From: Calidifontibacter indicus
Lineage (GTDB): Bacteria; Actinomycetota; Actinomycetes; Actinomycetales; Dermatophilaceae
Direction of reading: 5' to 3'
Length of the DNA stretch: 64,000 nucleotides
Assembly: GCF_003386865.1 (NCBI RefSeq)
Contig: NZ_QTUA01000001.1
Location: 372,001 to 436,000 of the forward strand
The translations under genes were made by a program, and so were the position numbers. Shown here one piece after another: positions 49,773 through 58,070 of the stretch (position 1 is the first letter of the stretch; every line of letters begins with the position of its first letter). The notes under the pieces were generated by a model. It was not told the origin of the DNA. It was given only the letters and a program-made list of their open reading frames with translations, and did no database searches.

Positions 49773-50330
49773 TCAGAGGAACTGCGCCGGGTCGAACTCG
49801 TCGATCGGGATGATCCGAACGCGCGGCAGCCGCTCCCGGAAGGCCAGCACGTCGTACTCGAGATCGAAGCTCTCCATGCCCTGCGCGGCGAGTTCGATGA
49901 AGCCGTTGTTGCGGAACTCGGTGAACCCGATGACGCCGAGCCGGCGACCGTCGAGCAGGTGCCTCATCTGCTCGACGAAGTCACCGTCGTTGCTGACGAG
50001 TAGCACATCGGCGTCGTGGTGGCGTAGCTCGTCGAGGGTGCGCTGGATCGCGATGTCGACGACCTTCTCCCCGCTCGACCCGCTGAGCGCGATGGGCCGG
50101 AAACCGATCGCCAGCAGGGCCTGCACGAAGGTCATCGGCAGTTCGTTGTTCGCGGCGAGGAAGAACAATCCGGTGGCGGGCTGCTGCCACTCCTCGCGCG
50201 CGAACTCCAGCACCCGCTCCCAGCGGGGGCGCTCCTCGGGGCGGGGCCGTCGGCCCATGATCGAGTTGCCCAGCGTGGCGTCGATGTTCTCGCCGTCGAC
50301 CAGCACGTACGTCGTTCGTTGCTCCGCCAT
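49773..50330 (-). CDS. NYN domain (PIN-like) protein, LabA type
   Basis: A 185-residue protein that is almost entirely NYN domain: YVLVDGENIDATLGN (catalytic Asp), SSGEKVVDIAIQRTLDEL (middle Asp) and DADVLLVSNDGDFVEQMRHL (late acidic pair). It should be a metal-dependent RNase or RNA-binding protein. It lacks the C-terminal extension of the NYN gene at 10828. The linker-free form is common in actinobacteria. ATG 50330. Confidence 0.87.
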   Translation of the reverse strand: MAEQRTTYVLVDGENIDATLGNSIMGRRPRPEERPRWERVLEFAREEWQQPATGLFFLAANNELPMTFVQALLAIGFRPIALSGSSGEKVVDIAIQRTLDELRHHDADVLLVSNDGDFVEQMRHLLDGRRLGVIGFTEFRNNGFIELAAQGMESFDLEYDVLAFRERLPRVRIIPIDEFDPAQFL

Positions 50331-50409
50331 GAAGGCAGGCTAGTGGTGCCCGCGCACCGGTTCTCCGAATCGGGCTCCGCGTCGGCCTCCGGCCTGTCAC
50401 CGTTGAGGG

Positions 50410-51570
50410 ATGCGGGTGCTCTTCGCGTCGACAGCCAACGAGGGCCACTTCGGTCCCCTGCTCCCGCTCGTGCGCGCCTTCGCCGGGCTCGGCCACGAGG
50501 CACGGGTCGCTGCGCCGCAGTCGTTTGCCCGCTCACTGGCCGGCTTCGGCCTGGAGCACGAGCCGTTCGCCGACGTGCCGGGCGAGATCATCGGTCCCGT
50601 CATGGGCCGACTGCCGTCGGTCGCTCCCCTGGAGGCCGACACGATCGTGATCCAGGACGTGTTCGGTCGCCTAGCCGCACAGGCCGGGCTGCCCGGGGTC
50701 ACCGAGATCATCGAGCGGTGGCGGCCCGACCTCGTGGTTCGCGAGACCGGCGAGTTGGCGTCGTTGGCAGCGGCCGAACGCGCGGGTGTTCCGCATGCAC
50801 ACATGTGCATCGGTATGCACGGCATGGCGTCGCACTTTCGCGCCCTGCTCGCCGAGCCACTGTCCGAGCTGAGCACGCTGGCCGGCCTCGACGCCGATCG
50901 GCTCGCGACGGCACTCGCCGACGAACCGACGTTCAGTGTGGTGCCGGAGCTGCTCGACTTCCCGGACGGTGGTGGGTCGGATGCGATTCGTCGCTTCCAC
51001 GAGCCGCTGCCCACTGCCACGGCCGAGCGCTCGCCGGAGTGGGGTGACCTCGACCGGCCGCTCGTCTACGTCACCTTCGGCTCGGTGGCCGGGTCGATCC
51101 CGCCGTTCGCCGGCGTGTTCCGGGCCGCGCTCGACGCGCTTGCCGGCCTCGACGCGGCGGTCGTGATGACGGTCGGACGCGCGGTCGACCCGTCCGGGCT
51201 CGCACCCCTGCCCGCGAACGCCAAGGTCTTCAACTGGCTGCCGCAGGGCGACGTGCTCGCGCACGCGTCGGCGATGGTGGCGCACGGCGGGTTCGGCACG
51301 ACGATGGGTGCGCTGGCCGCCGGCGTGCCCCAGTTGGCGGTGCCGCTGTTCACGTCCGACCAGGTGATGAACGGCGAGCATGTCGCCGCCGTCGGGGCTG
51401 GGCTCACGACACCGATGGGCATCGCCTCGCTCGCCGACGCGGCCGGCCAGGTGCGGCAACTGATGACCGATCCGACGCTCACCGACGGTGCCCGCCGGGT
51501 GGCGGCGGCGGTCCGTGAGCTACCCCCGCCGTCCGAGGCTGTGGACGAACTCGTCGCGTTGTGCGGGTGA
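50410..51570 (+). CDS. GT1-like glycosyltransferase (macrolide/UGT type)
   Basis: A 386-residue GT-B fold enzyme. RVLFASTANEGHFGPLLPLV begins the acceptor domain; the donor domain has VYVTFGSVAG and the signature NWLPQGDVLAHASAMVAHGG followed by FGTTMGALAAGVPQLAVPLF and SDQ. The relatives move a sugar from a nucleotide to a small lipid or natural product. No biosynthetic cluster is adjacent, so the acceptor is unknown. Confidence 0.9.
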   Translation: MRVLFASTANEGHFGPLLPLVRAFAGLGHEARVAAPQSFARSLAGFGLEHEPFADVPGEIIGPVMGRLPSVAPLEADTIVIQDVFGRLAAQAGLPGVTEIIERWRPDLVVRETGELASLAAAERAGVPHAHMCIGMHGMASHFRALLAEPLSELSTLAGLDADRLATALADEPTFSVVPELLDFPDGGGSDAIRRFHEPLPTATAERSPEWGDLDRPLVYVTFGSVAGSIPPFAGVFRAALDALAGLDAAVVMTVGRAVDPSGLAPLPANAKVFNWLPQGDVLAHASAMVAHGGFGTTMGALAAGVPQLAVPLFTSDQVMNGEHVAAVGAGLTTPMGIASLADAAGQVRQLMTDPTLTDGARRVAAAVRELPPPSEAVDELVALCG

Positions 51571-51599
51571 CCGGCCGCAGGTGAGGCCTGCGAGACTCG

Positions 51600-52264
51600 G
51601 CCCGGACGGGACCGACCGCCGACCTGGCCGACCGGGTGGCGCAGGTGACGGCGACCGAGGTGGGCGCTGCTGAACTCGACCTGGCGCGGCACACCGCCGA
51701 GTCACGCGGAACCGACAACATCGACTTCGCGGTGGCCGATGTGCACGCCCTCGACTTCGCCGACGCGACGTACGACGTCACGCACGCCCACCAGGTGCTG
51801 CAGCACGTGAGCGACTCGGTGCAGGCGCTGCGAGAGATGGGGCGCGTAACCAAGCCGGGCGGCATCGTGGCGGTGCGCGACAGCGACTACTCGGCGTTCG
51901 CGTGGTGGCCACGGGTGCCCGAACTCGACGAATGGATGGAGCTCTACCAGGCAGAGGCACGAGCCAACGGCGGCGAACCCGACGCGGGTCGGCGACTGCT
52001 GTCGTGGGCGCAACAGGCGGGGTTCGACGACGTCACACCGGGTTCGAGTACGTGGTGCTACGCCACCCCGACGACCGCCGATGATGGGGAGGGTTGTGGG
52101 CCGACCGCATCCTCGAGTCAGCGATGGCACGCCAGGTGGTCGACTCCGGCCTGGCCACCCGCGATGACCTGCACCGAATCAGCCAGGGATGGCAGCGCTG
52201 GGCGGCCGCCGAAGACGGCTGGTTCTCACTGCTGCACGGCGAGATCCTCTGCCGCGCAAGGTGA
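51600..52264 (+). pseudogene. SAM-dependent methyltransferase, broken
   Basis: The frame gives DLADRVAQVTATEVGAAELD, then FAVADVHALDFADATYDVTH and AHQVLQHVSDSVQALREMGR, VTKPGGIVAVRDSDYSAFAWW, all typical of class I methyltransferases. The N-terminal ~40 residues with the glycine-rich motif I are missing or frameshifted. Near 52066 a base is lost after ATP, and the proper frame continues (LWADRILESAMARQVVDSGL ... LLHGEILCRAR) with a TGA at 52078. So two or more lesions. Confidence 0.7.
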
Positions 52265-52516
52265 CTCCTGCCGTCGGCCGCGGCCTGCCACACCAACATC
52301 CCAGGGGCCGCCGCCGAAGCTTTGCTCGAGGCTCATCGTGCCGATCTCGCGATCCAGGCCGACGAGTCGGTCGACTTCAAGCAGGCGCGGGTTGACCCGG
52401 TGACGGGCCACGTCTTCTGCCTGTCCGAAGGTCTGAGCAAAGAAGCGGTGCAGCGCATTCATCAGCGCGCGGAGCACCCGTGCGACGAGCTTCACGAGAT
52501 CACCGTCACTGCATGA
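52265..52516 (+). pseudogene. DUF4242 (nickel-binding SCO4226-type) fragment lacking a start
   Basis: CHTNIPGAAAEALLEAHRAD and VDPVTGHVFCLSEGLSKEAV match DUF4242 proteins such as the nickel-binding SCO4226. The frame comes straight from the stop of the previous broken gene, and no start codon precedes the conserved HTNIPG segment. An internal TTG at 52322 would remove that segment. Probably non-functional. Confidence 0.6.
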
Positions 52517-52534
52517 TCGTCCCGTCGCGCAGCT

Positions 52535-52592
52535 GCGCGGGTTATCGAGATCCGCGCAGCTCATGACGCGCGCAGATCTCGATAGCCCGCGC
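52535..52592. terminator. long hairpin between DUF4242 fragment and AAA ATPase
   Basis: 18-bp arms GCGCGGGTTATCGAGATC (52535-52552) and its complement (52575-52592) with one G-T pair and a 22-nt loop. It lies 20 bases beyond the minus-strand AAA ATPase stop. Confidence 0.6.
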
Positions 52593-52612
52593 GCCGTCTT
52601 GCCCTCGCATCA

Positions 52613-53818
52613 TCATCCGACCGAACGCAGGTACTTCCCGAAGTGGGGCACCGTGAACGCGACGCGTCCGCGCTCGTTGGAGTAGACAAGACCCTTCTTC
52701 AGCAGCGCATCCCTTGCCGGAGAAAGCGATTGGGGCTTGCGACCGAGCACGTCGGCGACGTCGGAAGTGAGCACCGAGCCCACGTCGTCCTTCTCGGCGT
52801 CGGGCAGGCGGCCGCCGGCTTCGGCCATCGCACGCAGGTACTCCCGCTCCCCCGGCGTGGCGCGTTCGTAGCGTGACCCGAAGAAGCCGACGGCGAGCTC
52901 GGCTTCGGCCTGCGGGGCGGCAACGTGCACGTCGGCGGCGGTGATCGGCGACTTCGGCGCGAGCTCCCACACCACTTGGCCGTACGCCTGGATGAAGTAC
53001 GGGTAACCGCCGGTCACCTCGTACATCGCGTCGAGGGCCGCGGGCTCGAACTCCGCATCCTCCTCCTTCGCCGGCCCCTGCAGCGCGCGTTCGGCGGCCT
53101 CGCGCGGCAACCGGTCGATGCGGGCGTACTTGAACAGCCGCTCCGAGTAGGACTTCGACGCCGACAGCACGGCGGGAAGGTGCGGCAGACCCGCGCCGAC
53201 GACGATCACCGGCAGCCCCGTCTGGCTGATCTCGTGGCACGCCGCGCACAGGGCGGAAACATCCTCGGGGTGCAGGTCTTGCATCTCGTCGATGAAGATG
53301 CCGATGCCGCGCCCCATGTCGGCGGCCAATCCGCCTGCGTCCGAGAGAAGTTCGACGAGGTCGATCTCGATGTCGCCGGAGTCGGCCCGACCGCTCACCG
53401 CCGGCGCGTCGATGCCCGGGTTCCACTTGTCGCGCAGCTTCGCGTTCGGCGCGGCGTCACGCTGCGCGAACGCCTTGATCACGCCGAGCACATGGTCGAC
53501 GTCGTCGCTCTGCGGGTGGCCGAGCTCGCGCACCGCCTGGTGCAGAGCGCTCGACAGCGGACGCCGCAACCGCTGATCGGGCCGTGCCTCGAACTTGCCG
53601 GTGCCCCACTTCGCCCGCACCGCCTCCGAACGAAGCGCGTTGAGCAACACCGTTTTTCCGACACCGCGCAGTCCGGTGAGCACGATCGAGCGCTCCGGGC
53701 GCCCGCGCGAGATGCGCTGAATGACGATCTTGAACTGCTCGAGCTGCTCGTCGCGGCCGGCCAACTCCGGCGGACGCTGGCCGGCGCCGGGTGCGTACGG
53801 GTTGCGGATCGGGTCCAT
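52613..53818 (-). CDS. AAA/STAND-like ATP-binding protein
   Basis: A 401-residue ATPase of the AAA_16/Orc1-like type. TGLRGVGKTVLLNAL (Walker A, K55), GIGIFIDEMQDL (Walker B, D177 and E178), then [12 protein letters not shown] (sensor 1) and a winged-helix-like C-terminus (LGRKPQSLSPARDALLKKGL, YSNERGRVAFTVPHFGKYLR). Such stand-alone proteins occur in many actinobacteria, sometimes near mobile or defence genes; function is not known. I see no effector domain. The upstream region to 54115 carries repeat copy A. Confidence 0.82.
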   Translation of the reverse strand: MDPIRNPYAPGAGQRPPELAGRDEQLEQFKIVIQRISRGRPERSIVLTGLRGVGKTVLLNALRSEAVRAKWGTGKFEARPDQRLRRPLSSALHQAVRELGHPQSDDVDHVLGVIKAFAQRDAAPNAKLRDKWNPGIDAPAVSGRADSGDIEIDLVELLSDAGGLAADMGRGIGIFIDEMQDLHPEDVSALCAACHEISQTGLPVIVVGAGLPHLPAVLSASKSYSERLFKYARIDRLPREAAERALQGPAKEEDAEFEPAALDAMYEVTGGYPYFIQAYGQVVWELAPKSPITAADVHVAAPQAEAELAVGFFGSRYERATPGEREYLRAMAEAGGRLPDAEKDDVGSVLTSDVADVLGRKPQSLSPARDALLKKGLVYSNERGRVAFTVPHFGKYLRSVG

Positions 53819-53906
53819 GCGAGGAATGTATGCGCATCTCTACCGACGGCCAGATATTTCGCTAGTGAGTTGAGGCGATTGGTCTCGATCAGACAATCTC
53901 GCACTC

Positions 53907-53946
53907 TCTAGCATTCGGAAAATAGATGCCTAGCCAGCCACATCGA
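53907..53946 (+). repeat. hairpin repeat pair, copy A
   Basis: A 40-base unit TCTAGC-N17-CCTAGC.AGCCACATCGA, with internal pairing (GCAT/ATGC). Same length as copy B at 56323-56362; both ends are conserved and the middle differs. Confidence 0.55.
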
Positions 53947-54115
53947 CCGCCGGCGACACCCCGGCCGCCCAGCCAAAGGCGTCCCCGGCGTGCACCCTTA
54001 CAATGCGCCGGTTTGTTCGCATCGTGGATGTGAGCCTTGACACGTTACTGGCGAGTAGGAGACCTTTCCGGGCAGCCGGCAGACCCCCTGCTGCCGCCCA
54101 ACAGGAAGTCTTGCC

Positions 54116-55084
54116 ATGTCCAAGCGCACCCTGTCCGTCAGTGCCACAGTCACGGCCACCCTCGCCCTCTCGCTCTGCCTGCCGCAAGACGCAGACGCAG
54201 CAACCGACCCGGTCGGACCGACCCAGCTGTCTTTCCCCGCCGCCCTCGCATGGTCGGCCTTGTCCCCCAACGCCGTAGCGCCCGGCATGAACGACTGGAA
54301 CTGCAAGCCGTCCGCCGCGCACCCGCGGCCGGTCGTGCTGGTGCACGGCACCTGGGCCAACCGCTACGACTCGTTCGCGCTCATCTCGCCGGAGCTCAAG
54401 CGCGCCGGCTACTGCGTCTTCGGCCTCAACTACGGCGATGAGAACGACTCGGTCGCGGGCAAACTGCCCGGCGTCTACGCAACTGCCGCGATCAAGCCGT
54501 CCGGCGCCGAGATCTCGCAGTTCGTCGACCAGGTGCTCGGCAGCACGGGTGCGGCGCAGGTCGACATGGTCGGCTGGTCGCAGGGTGGCATCGCGGCCCG
54601 CTCCTACCTGCAGTTCTACGGCGGCGCCAACGCCTCGAATCCCGCCGCCAACAAGGTGAAGAACCTCATCCAGTACGGCGCGACCAACCACGGCACCACC
54701 CTCAGTGGTCTGGCGACGCTCGCCGATCAGCTCGGCATCCTCAACCTCACGCCGGCCGCACTCGGCCAAGCCGCCGTCGACCAGACCATCGACACGCCGT
54801 TCCAGCAGGAGCTCAACGCCAACGGCGACACCGTGCCCGGCGTCGACTACACGGTGATCGGCACGAAGTACGACGAGGTCACCACGCCGTACACCCGCAC
54901 TTTCCTCACCGCCGGACCTGGCGCGACGGTCAACAACATCACCCTGCAGGACGGCTGCGCGGTCGACCTCAGCGACCACCTGTCGATGATCTACTCGTGG
55001 CGCCTGATCGGGCTCACCAAGAAGGCGCTCGACCCCGCCGGCAACGCCTCTGTGCCCTGCCTGCCCAACCTTCCCGTCGTCTGA
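54116..55084 (+). CDS. secreted lipase/esterase (Lipase_2-like)
   Basis: A 322-residue alpha/beta-hydrolase with a signal peptide (MSKRTLSVSATVTATLALSL ... ADA). PRPVVLVHGTWANRYDSF is the oxyanion region, DMVGWSQGGIAARSYL carries the nucleophile S155 (GxSxG), and CAVDLSDHLSMIYSW places the catalytic His; the Asp is probably in IGTKYDEVTTPY. Two late cysteines (CAVD, CLPN) and CKP near the N-terminus may form disulfides. AGGAAG precedes ATG 54116. It would hydrolyse lipids or esters outside the cell. Confidence 0.9.
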   Translation: MSKRTLSVSATVTATLALSLCLPQDADAATDPVGPTQLSFPAALAWSALSPNAVAPGMNDWNCKPSAAHPRPVVLVHGTWANRYDSFALISPELKRAGYCVFGLNYGDENDSVAGKLPGVYATAAIKPSGAEISQFVDQVLGSTGAAQVDMVGWSQGGIAARSYLQFYGGANASNPAANKVKNLIQYGATNHGTTLSGLATLADQLGILNLTPAALGQAAVDQTIDTPFQQELNANGDTVPGVDYTVIGTKYDEVTTPYTRTFLTAGPGATVNNITLQDGCAVDLSDHLSMIYSWRLIGLTKKALDPAGNASVPCLPNLPVV

Positions 55085-55102
55085 CGCCCTGACTGCAGAC
55101 TG

Positions 55103-55133
55103 ATCCGGTCGCCGCCTCGGACGGCGACCGGAT
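55103..55133 (+). terminator. terminator of the lipase gene
   Basis: 11-bp perfect stem ATCCGGTCGCC / GGCGACCGGAT with a 9-nt loop, 19 bases past the stop and 12 before the next start. Confidence 0.65.
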
Positions 55134-55144
55134 TAGATGTCGGG

Positions 55145-56188
55145 GTGACCACGATCCACACCGCCCACCTCACGCTGCGCCCCATCACCGACGCCGACGT
55201 CACCGACGAACGCATCATCGGCTGGCACACCGATCCGGCCGGGTACGAGCTCATGTCGGAGGCGCCGCGCACCCGCGACGACGCGGTCGAGGCACTGCAG
55301 ACCTGGCGGGAGGCGTGGGACGCCGACGGCATCAGTTACTGGATCGCCGAGCACGAGGGCACGCCGGTCGGCATCGGCGGGGTGCGCGCGATGAACTACC
55401 AGAGCCACCCGCACCTCAACCTCTACTACCGGCTCGACCCGCAGTCGTGGCGCCGCGGCTTCGGCAGCGAAATTGCCTGTGCGGCAACGGCATACGCGCA
55501 GGAGTTCTATGCGGCGGGACCGGTCGTCACCCGCATCGCACCGGCCAACGAGCCGTCCCTGCGCATCGCCGAGCGCGCCGGAATGGAAGACCTCGGCCCA
55601 TTCCGGATGCCCCAAGACCCGGAGCACCTTCCCGACAACCTGCTCTTCGAGTCGCCCACCGCGCGGCTCGGCATCGGCGAGGCCTACGACGAGGTGCTCG
55701 ACCTGTGGTGCCGGGTGAACGCGGCCGGTGGAGCGGTCGGCTGGGAGGGCGACGCACCGCGGGACGAGGTGGCGCGGGTGCTCGAAGGACACCTGGCTGC
55801 CGCCGGCAGCACCCTCGTCCGCCTGCACGCACCCACCCACGACACCTGGGACGACCCGGACGCCGTGGGCGACCTGCTCGGGTTCGGTTTCGTGCAGCGG
55901 GGCACGTGGTTCTCGACCGAGCACCGCGCCACCCTGCTGCGCGTGATGACCGACCCCGCCGACCGCGGCCGCAACTACGGACGCATCCTGATGGGCGCGC
56001 TGCACGGCACCGCCCGGCGCGACGGCGCGGAGATCTGCGAGATCTCCTACCGCGGCGGCACCGGGCTGGAGCGGTTCTATCAGCAGTTCGGCTACGTCGA
56101 GACCGGACGCGTGGCCGGCGGGTTGCGGTTCAGCTGGGGCGAAGAGGACGACGTGGCGATGGCTCGGTCACTGGTTTCGACCCCGTGA
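55145..56188 (+). CDS. tandem GNAT acetyltransferase
   Basis: A 347-residue protein with two GNAT domains. The first (to ~170) reads TLRPITDADVTDERIIGWHT, GIGGVRAMNYQS, QSWRRGFGSEIACAATAYAQ (acetyl-CoA loop) and APANEPSLRIAERAGMEDLG. The second is more diverged: RVMTDPADRGRNYGRILMGA gives an acetyl-CoA loop, and GGTGLERFYQQFGYVETGRV ends it. The substrate is unknown. GTG 55145. A motif copy (ATTGCCTGTGCGGCAAC) lies at 55472-55488. Confidence 0.85.
   Translation: MTTIHTAHLTLRPITDADVTDERIIGWHTDPAGYELMSEAPRTRDDAVEALQTWREAWDADGISYWIAEHEGTPVGIGGVRAMNYQSHPHLNLYYRLDPQSWRRGFGSEIACAATAYAQEFYAAGPVVTRIAPANEPSLRIAERAGMEDLGPFRMPQDPEHLPDNLLFESPTARLGIGEAYDEVLDLWCRVNAAGGAVGWEGDAPRDEVARVLEGHLAAAGSTLVRLHAPTHDTWDDPDAVGDLLGFGFVQRGTWFSTEHRATLLRVMTDPADRGRNYGRILMGALHGTARRDGAEICEISYRGGTGLERFYQQFGYVETGRVAGGLRFSWGEEDDVAMARSLVSTP
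55472..55488 (+). repeat. TTCGCSTGTGCSGCAAC motif, copy 5
   Basis: ATTGCCTGTGCGGCAAC, sense strand inside the GNAT gene, so its relation to the coding strand is opposite to copies 1-4. Confidence 0.35.
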
Positions 56189-56322
56189 CCTCGCACGAAG
56201 TCGAATCTGACGCGGGTTGCGACGTCGAATCGCCCGATACGCCGGAGTAACTCGCTCCTGACGCGACTTGGTGCCAGCGCCGCGCCACCCGGGCGGGCGA
56301 TCGATGCAGCCCTCTACCAGAA

Positions 56323-56362
56323 TCTAGCGCATCAATTAGAAAACGCTAGCGAGCCACATCGA
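56323..56362 (+). repeat. hairpin repeat pair, copy B
   Basis: 40 bases beginning TCTAGCG and ending CGCTAGCGAGCCACATCGA. CTAGCG/CGCTAG pair perfectly. 22 of the end bases match copy A, while the 17-base centre is unrelated. Confidence 0.55.
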
Positions 56363-56366
56363 GGCG

Positions 56367-56560
56367 TCAGCGCTCCACCACGAACAGCCGCATCGCGAGG
56401 TTGTAGTAGCGATCGGTCAGACCCTCATTGCGCATCCCGAGCCGTGCGGTCACCCGCTGCGACGGGAGGTTCTGCGGGTGGGTCACCGCGACGATCCGAG
56501 GCAGCGCCGACGCGTGCTCGAGCACCCGGGTCGCCGCCTCGGTGTGGGCATGGTCCGATC
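56367..56560 (-). pseudogene. C-terminal fragment of a GNAT acetyltransferase
   Basis: The minus strand reads AATRVLEHASALPRIVAVTH, PQNLPSQRVTARLGMRNEGL and TDRYYNLAMRLFVVER, a normal RimJ-type GNAT ending with the N-x-x-S-xRV acetyl-CoA segment. Everything before it is gone; upstream lies the pdxY end. A remnant, not expressed as an enzyme. Confidence 0.65.
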
Positions 56561-56618
56561 CTGTCAGCGCGCGGTCGCCGTCCGCATCCGGTTGACTGGC
56601 CGCGCCAGTGCTCGGCGA

Positions 56619-57470
56619 TCAGTCGAGCCGGCTCACCAGGAAGCGGCCTGTCGGATTGGCGATGAGGTCTTGCGAACCGACCAACTGGATCTCGCGGGTG
56701 CCCGCGTTGTGGGTGGTCTCCATGATTCCGAAGACCGAGTCGGCGGTGGCCGCGAGCGCCTCGTCGGCCGACTCGGTGAGCAGGTGCGCCAGGAAGATCG
56801 CGGCGGTCGCGTCGCCCGCGCCCACGACGTACATCGGCAGCAGCGGCGTGGTGACGATCCACGCGCCCTCGCCGTTCACGACGGCGAGCTGCACCGAGTC
56901 GGCCGGCGTCTCGTCGGTCTGCACCGAGGTGACCAGCACGGTTTCGGGTCCGCGCTCGCGGATGGCGCGGGCCGCGTCGAGCAACTCGGCGACGGTGTGG
57001 ATCTCGCGTTCGCCGGTGAGGTACTGCAGCTCCCACTGGTTCGGGGTGACGACGTCGGCGGCGGCAATCACCTTGTCGCGCATGAACTCCGGGATGCCGG
57101 GGCGCACGAAGAACCCGCGTCCGACATCGCCCATCACCGGGTCGGCGCAGTAGATCGCCTTCGGGTTGGCCTCCTTGACCCGCGCGACCGCGTCGAGGAT
57201 GACGTCGCCGATCGTGTCGGCACCCATGTAGCCCGACAACACCGCGTCGCAGTCGGGCAGCACGCCGCGCTCCTCGATGCCGGTGATGACGTCGCGCACG
57301 GTCTCCGGCTCGAACACCGGGCCGCGCCACTCGCCGTAGCCGGTGTGGTTGGAGAAGTGCACCGTGTAGACCGGCCAGACCTCGTGCCCCAACCGCTGCA
57401 AGGGGAAGACGGCGGAGGAGTTGCCCGCGTGACCGTAGGCGACCGAGCTCTGGATCGACAGGATCTTCAT
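56619..57470 (-). CDS. pdxY: pyridoxal kinase
   Basis: A 283-residue ribokinase-fold enzyme that phosphorylates pyridoxal (salvage of vitamin B6). MKILSIQSSVAYGHAGNSSA, the N-terminal substrate segment, HTGYGEWRG, YCADPVMGDVGRGFFV and the anion hole GAGDATAAIFLAHLL with the catalytic Asp are all present. Length is normal. It supports the several PLP enzymes in the window, though they are not linked. ATG 57470 has only a weak ribosome site (ACCGGA). Confidence 0.94.
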   Translation of the reverse strand: MKILSIQSSVAYGHAGNSSAVFPLQRLGHEVWPVYTVHFSNHTGYGEWRGPVFEPETVRDVITGIEERGVLPDCDAVLSGYMGADTIGDVILDAVARVKEANPKAIYCADPVMGDVGRGFFVRPGIPEFMRDKVIAAADVVTPNQWELQYLTGEREIHTVAELLDAARAIRERGPETVLVTSVQTDETPADSVQLAVVNGEGAWIVTTPLLPMYVVGAGDATAAIFLAHLLTESADEALAATADSVFGIMETTHNAGTREIQLVGSQDLIANPTGRFLVSRLD

Positions 57471-57639
57471 TCCGGTGATGGTAGTGAGGCGGACACCCGC
57501 GCTGCAGGTCACGCCTCCCCGAACGGGTCGGTTCGCGGAAATCCGGCACTTCTGACGCGGCCCTCGGTCGAGTCGCAGCGCGGGTGTCCGCCCGGCCCGT
57601 CGGACCCGTCCGCCGGCCCGCTTGCCTACGCTTGCCCCA

Positions 57640-57959
57640 TGAGCGAAGAACTCCAGCCGAAGTCCATCGCCGACGACGCCGTCGTGCTCGACGTGCGCGA
57701 GCAGGACGAGTGGGACGCCGGCCACGCGCCGAACGCCGTCCACATCCCGCTCGGTGAGGTGCCGCAGCGTCTCGACGAGCTCCCCGAGGGCGACCCGCTG
57801 CCGGTGATCTGCCGGTCGGGCAACCGCTCGGGCCGCGCCGTCGCCTGGCTCAAGGCCCAGGGTTTCGACGTCGCCAACGTGTCCGGTGGCATGAAGCAGT
57901 GGGCGTTCGAGGGCAAGCCGGTCGTCAGCGAACACAACGTCGAGCCGACGGTCATCTGA
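57640..57959 (+). CDS. rhodanese-like domain protein
   Basis: A 106-residue single rhodanese domain. VVLDVREQDEWDAGHAPNAV and the active loop VICRSGNRSGRA with the reactive cysteine are present; NVSGGMKQWAFEGKPVV ends the fold. Paralogue of the gene at 41222-41557. Cytoplasmic sulfur carrier or sulfurtransferase; partner unknown. Confidence 0.93.
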
Positions 57960-57968
57960 GTCCTGAAA

Positions 57969-58023
57969 CCGCAGACGCTGCAGTTGCCGGCACCCGCTGC
58001 TGTTGCAGCCGCAGCGTCTGCGG
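57969..58023. terminator. hairpin between rhodanese and fpg/nei-like genes
   Basis: 13-bp perfect arms CCGCAGACGCTGC / GCAGCGTCTGCGG with a 29-nt loop, in the gap of two convergent genes. A partial third copy of the arm (GCGCAGCGTTTGCGG) follows. Confidence 0.6.
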
Positions 58024-58070
58024 GTAAGCGCAGCGTTTGCGGAAGAAGGATCAGCGGACCGGCAGATCGA

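Noticed and set aside
52613-53818. AAA ATPase as a defence effector
   Set aside because: No effector domain or defence partner is adjacent; ATPase motifs alone do not support it.
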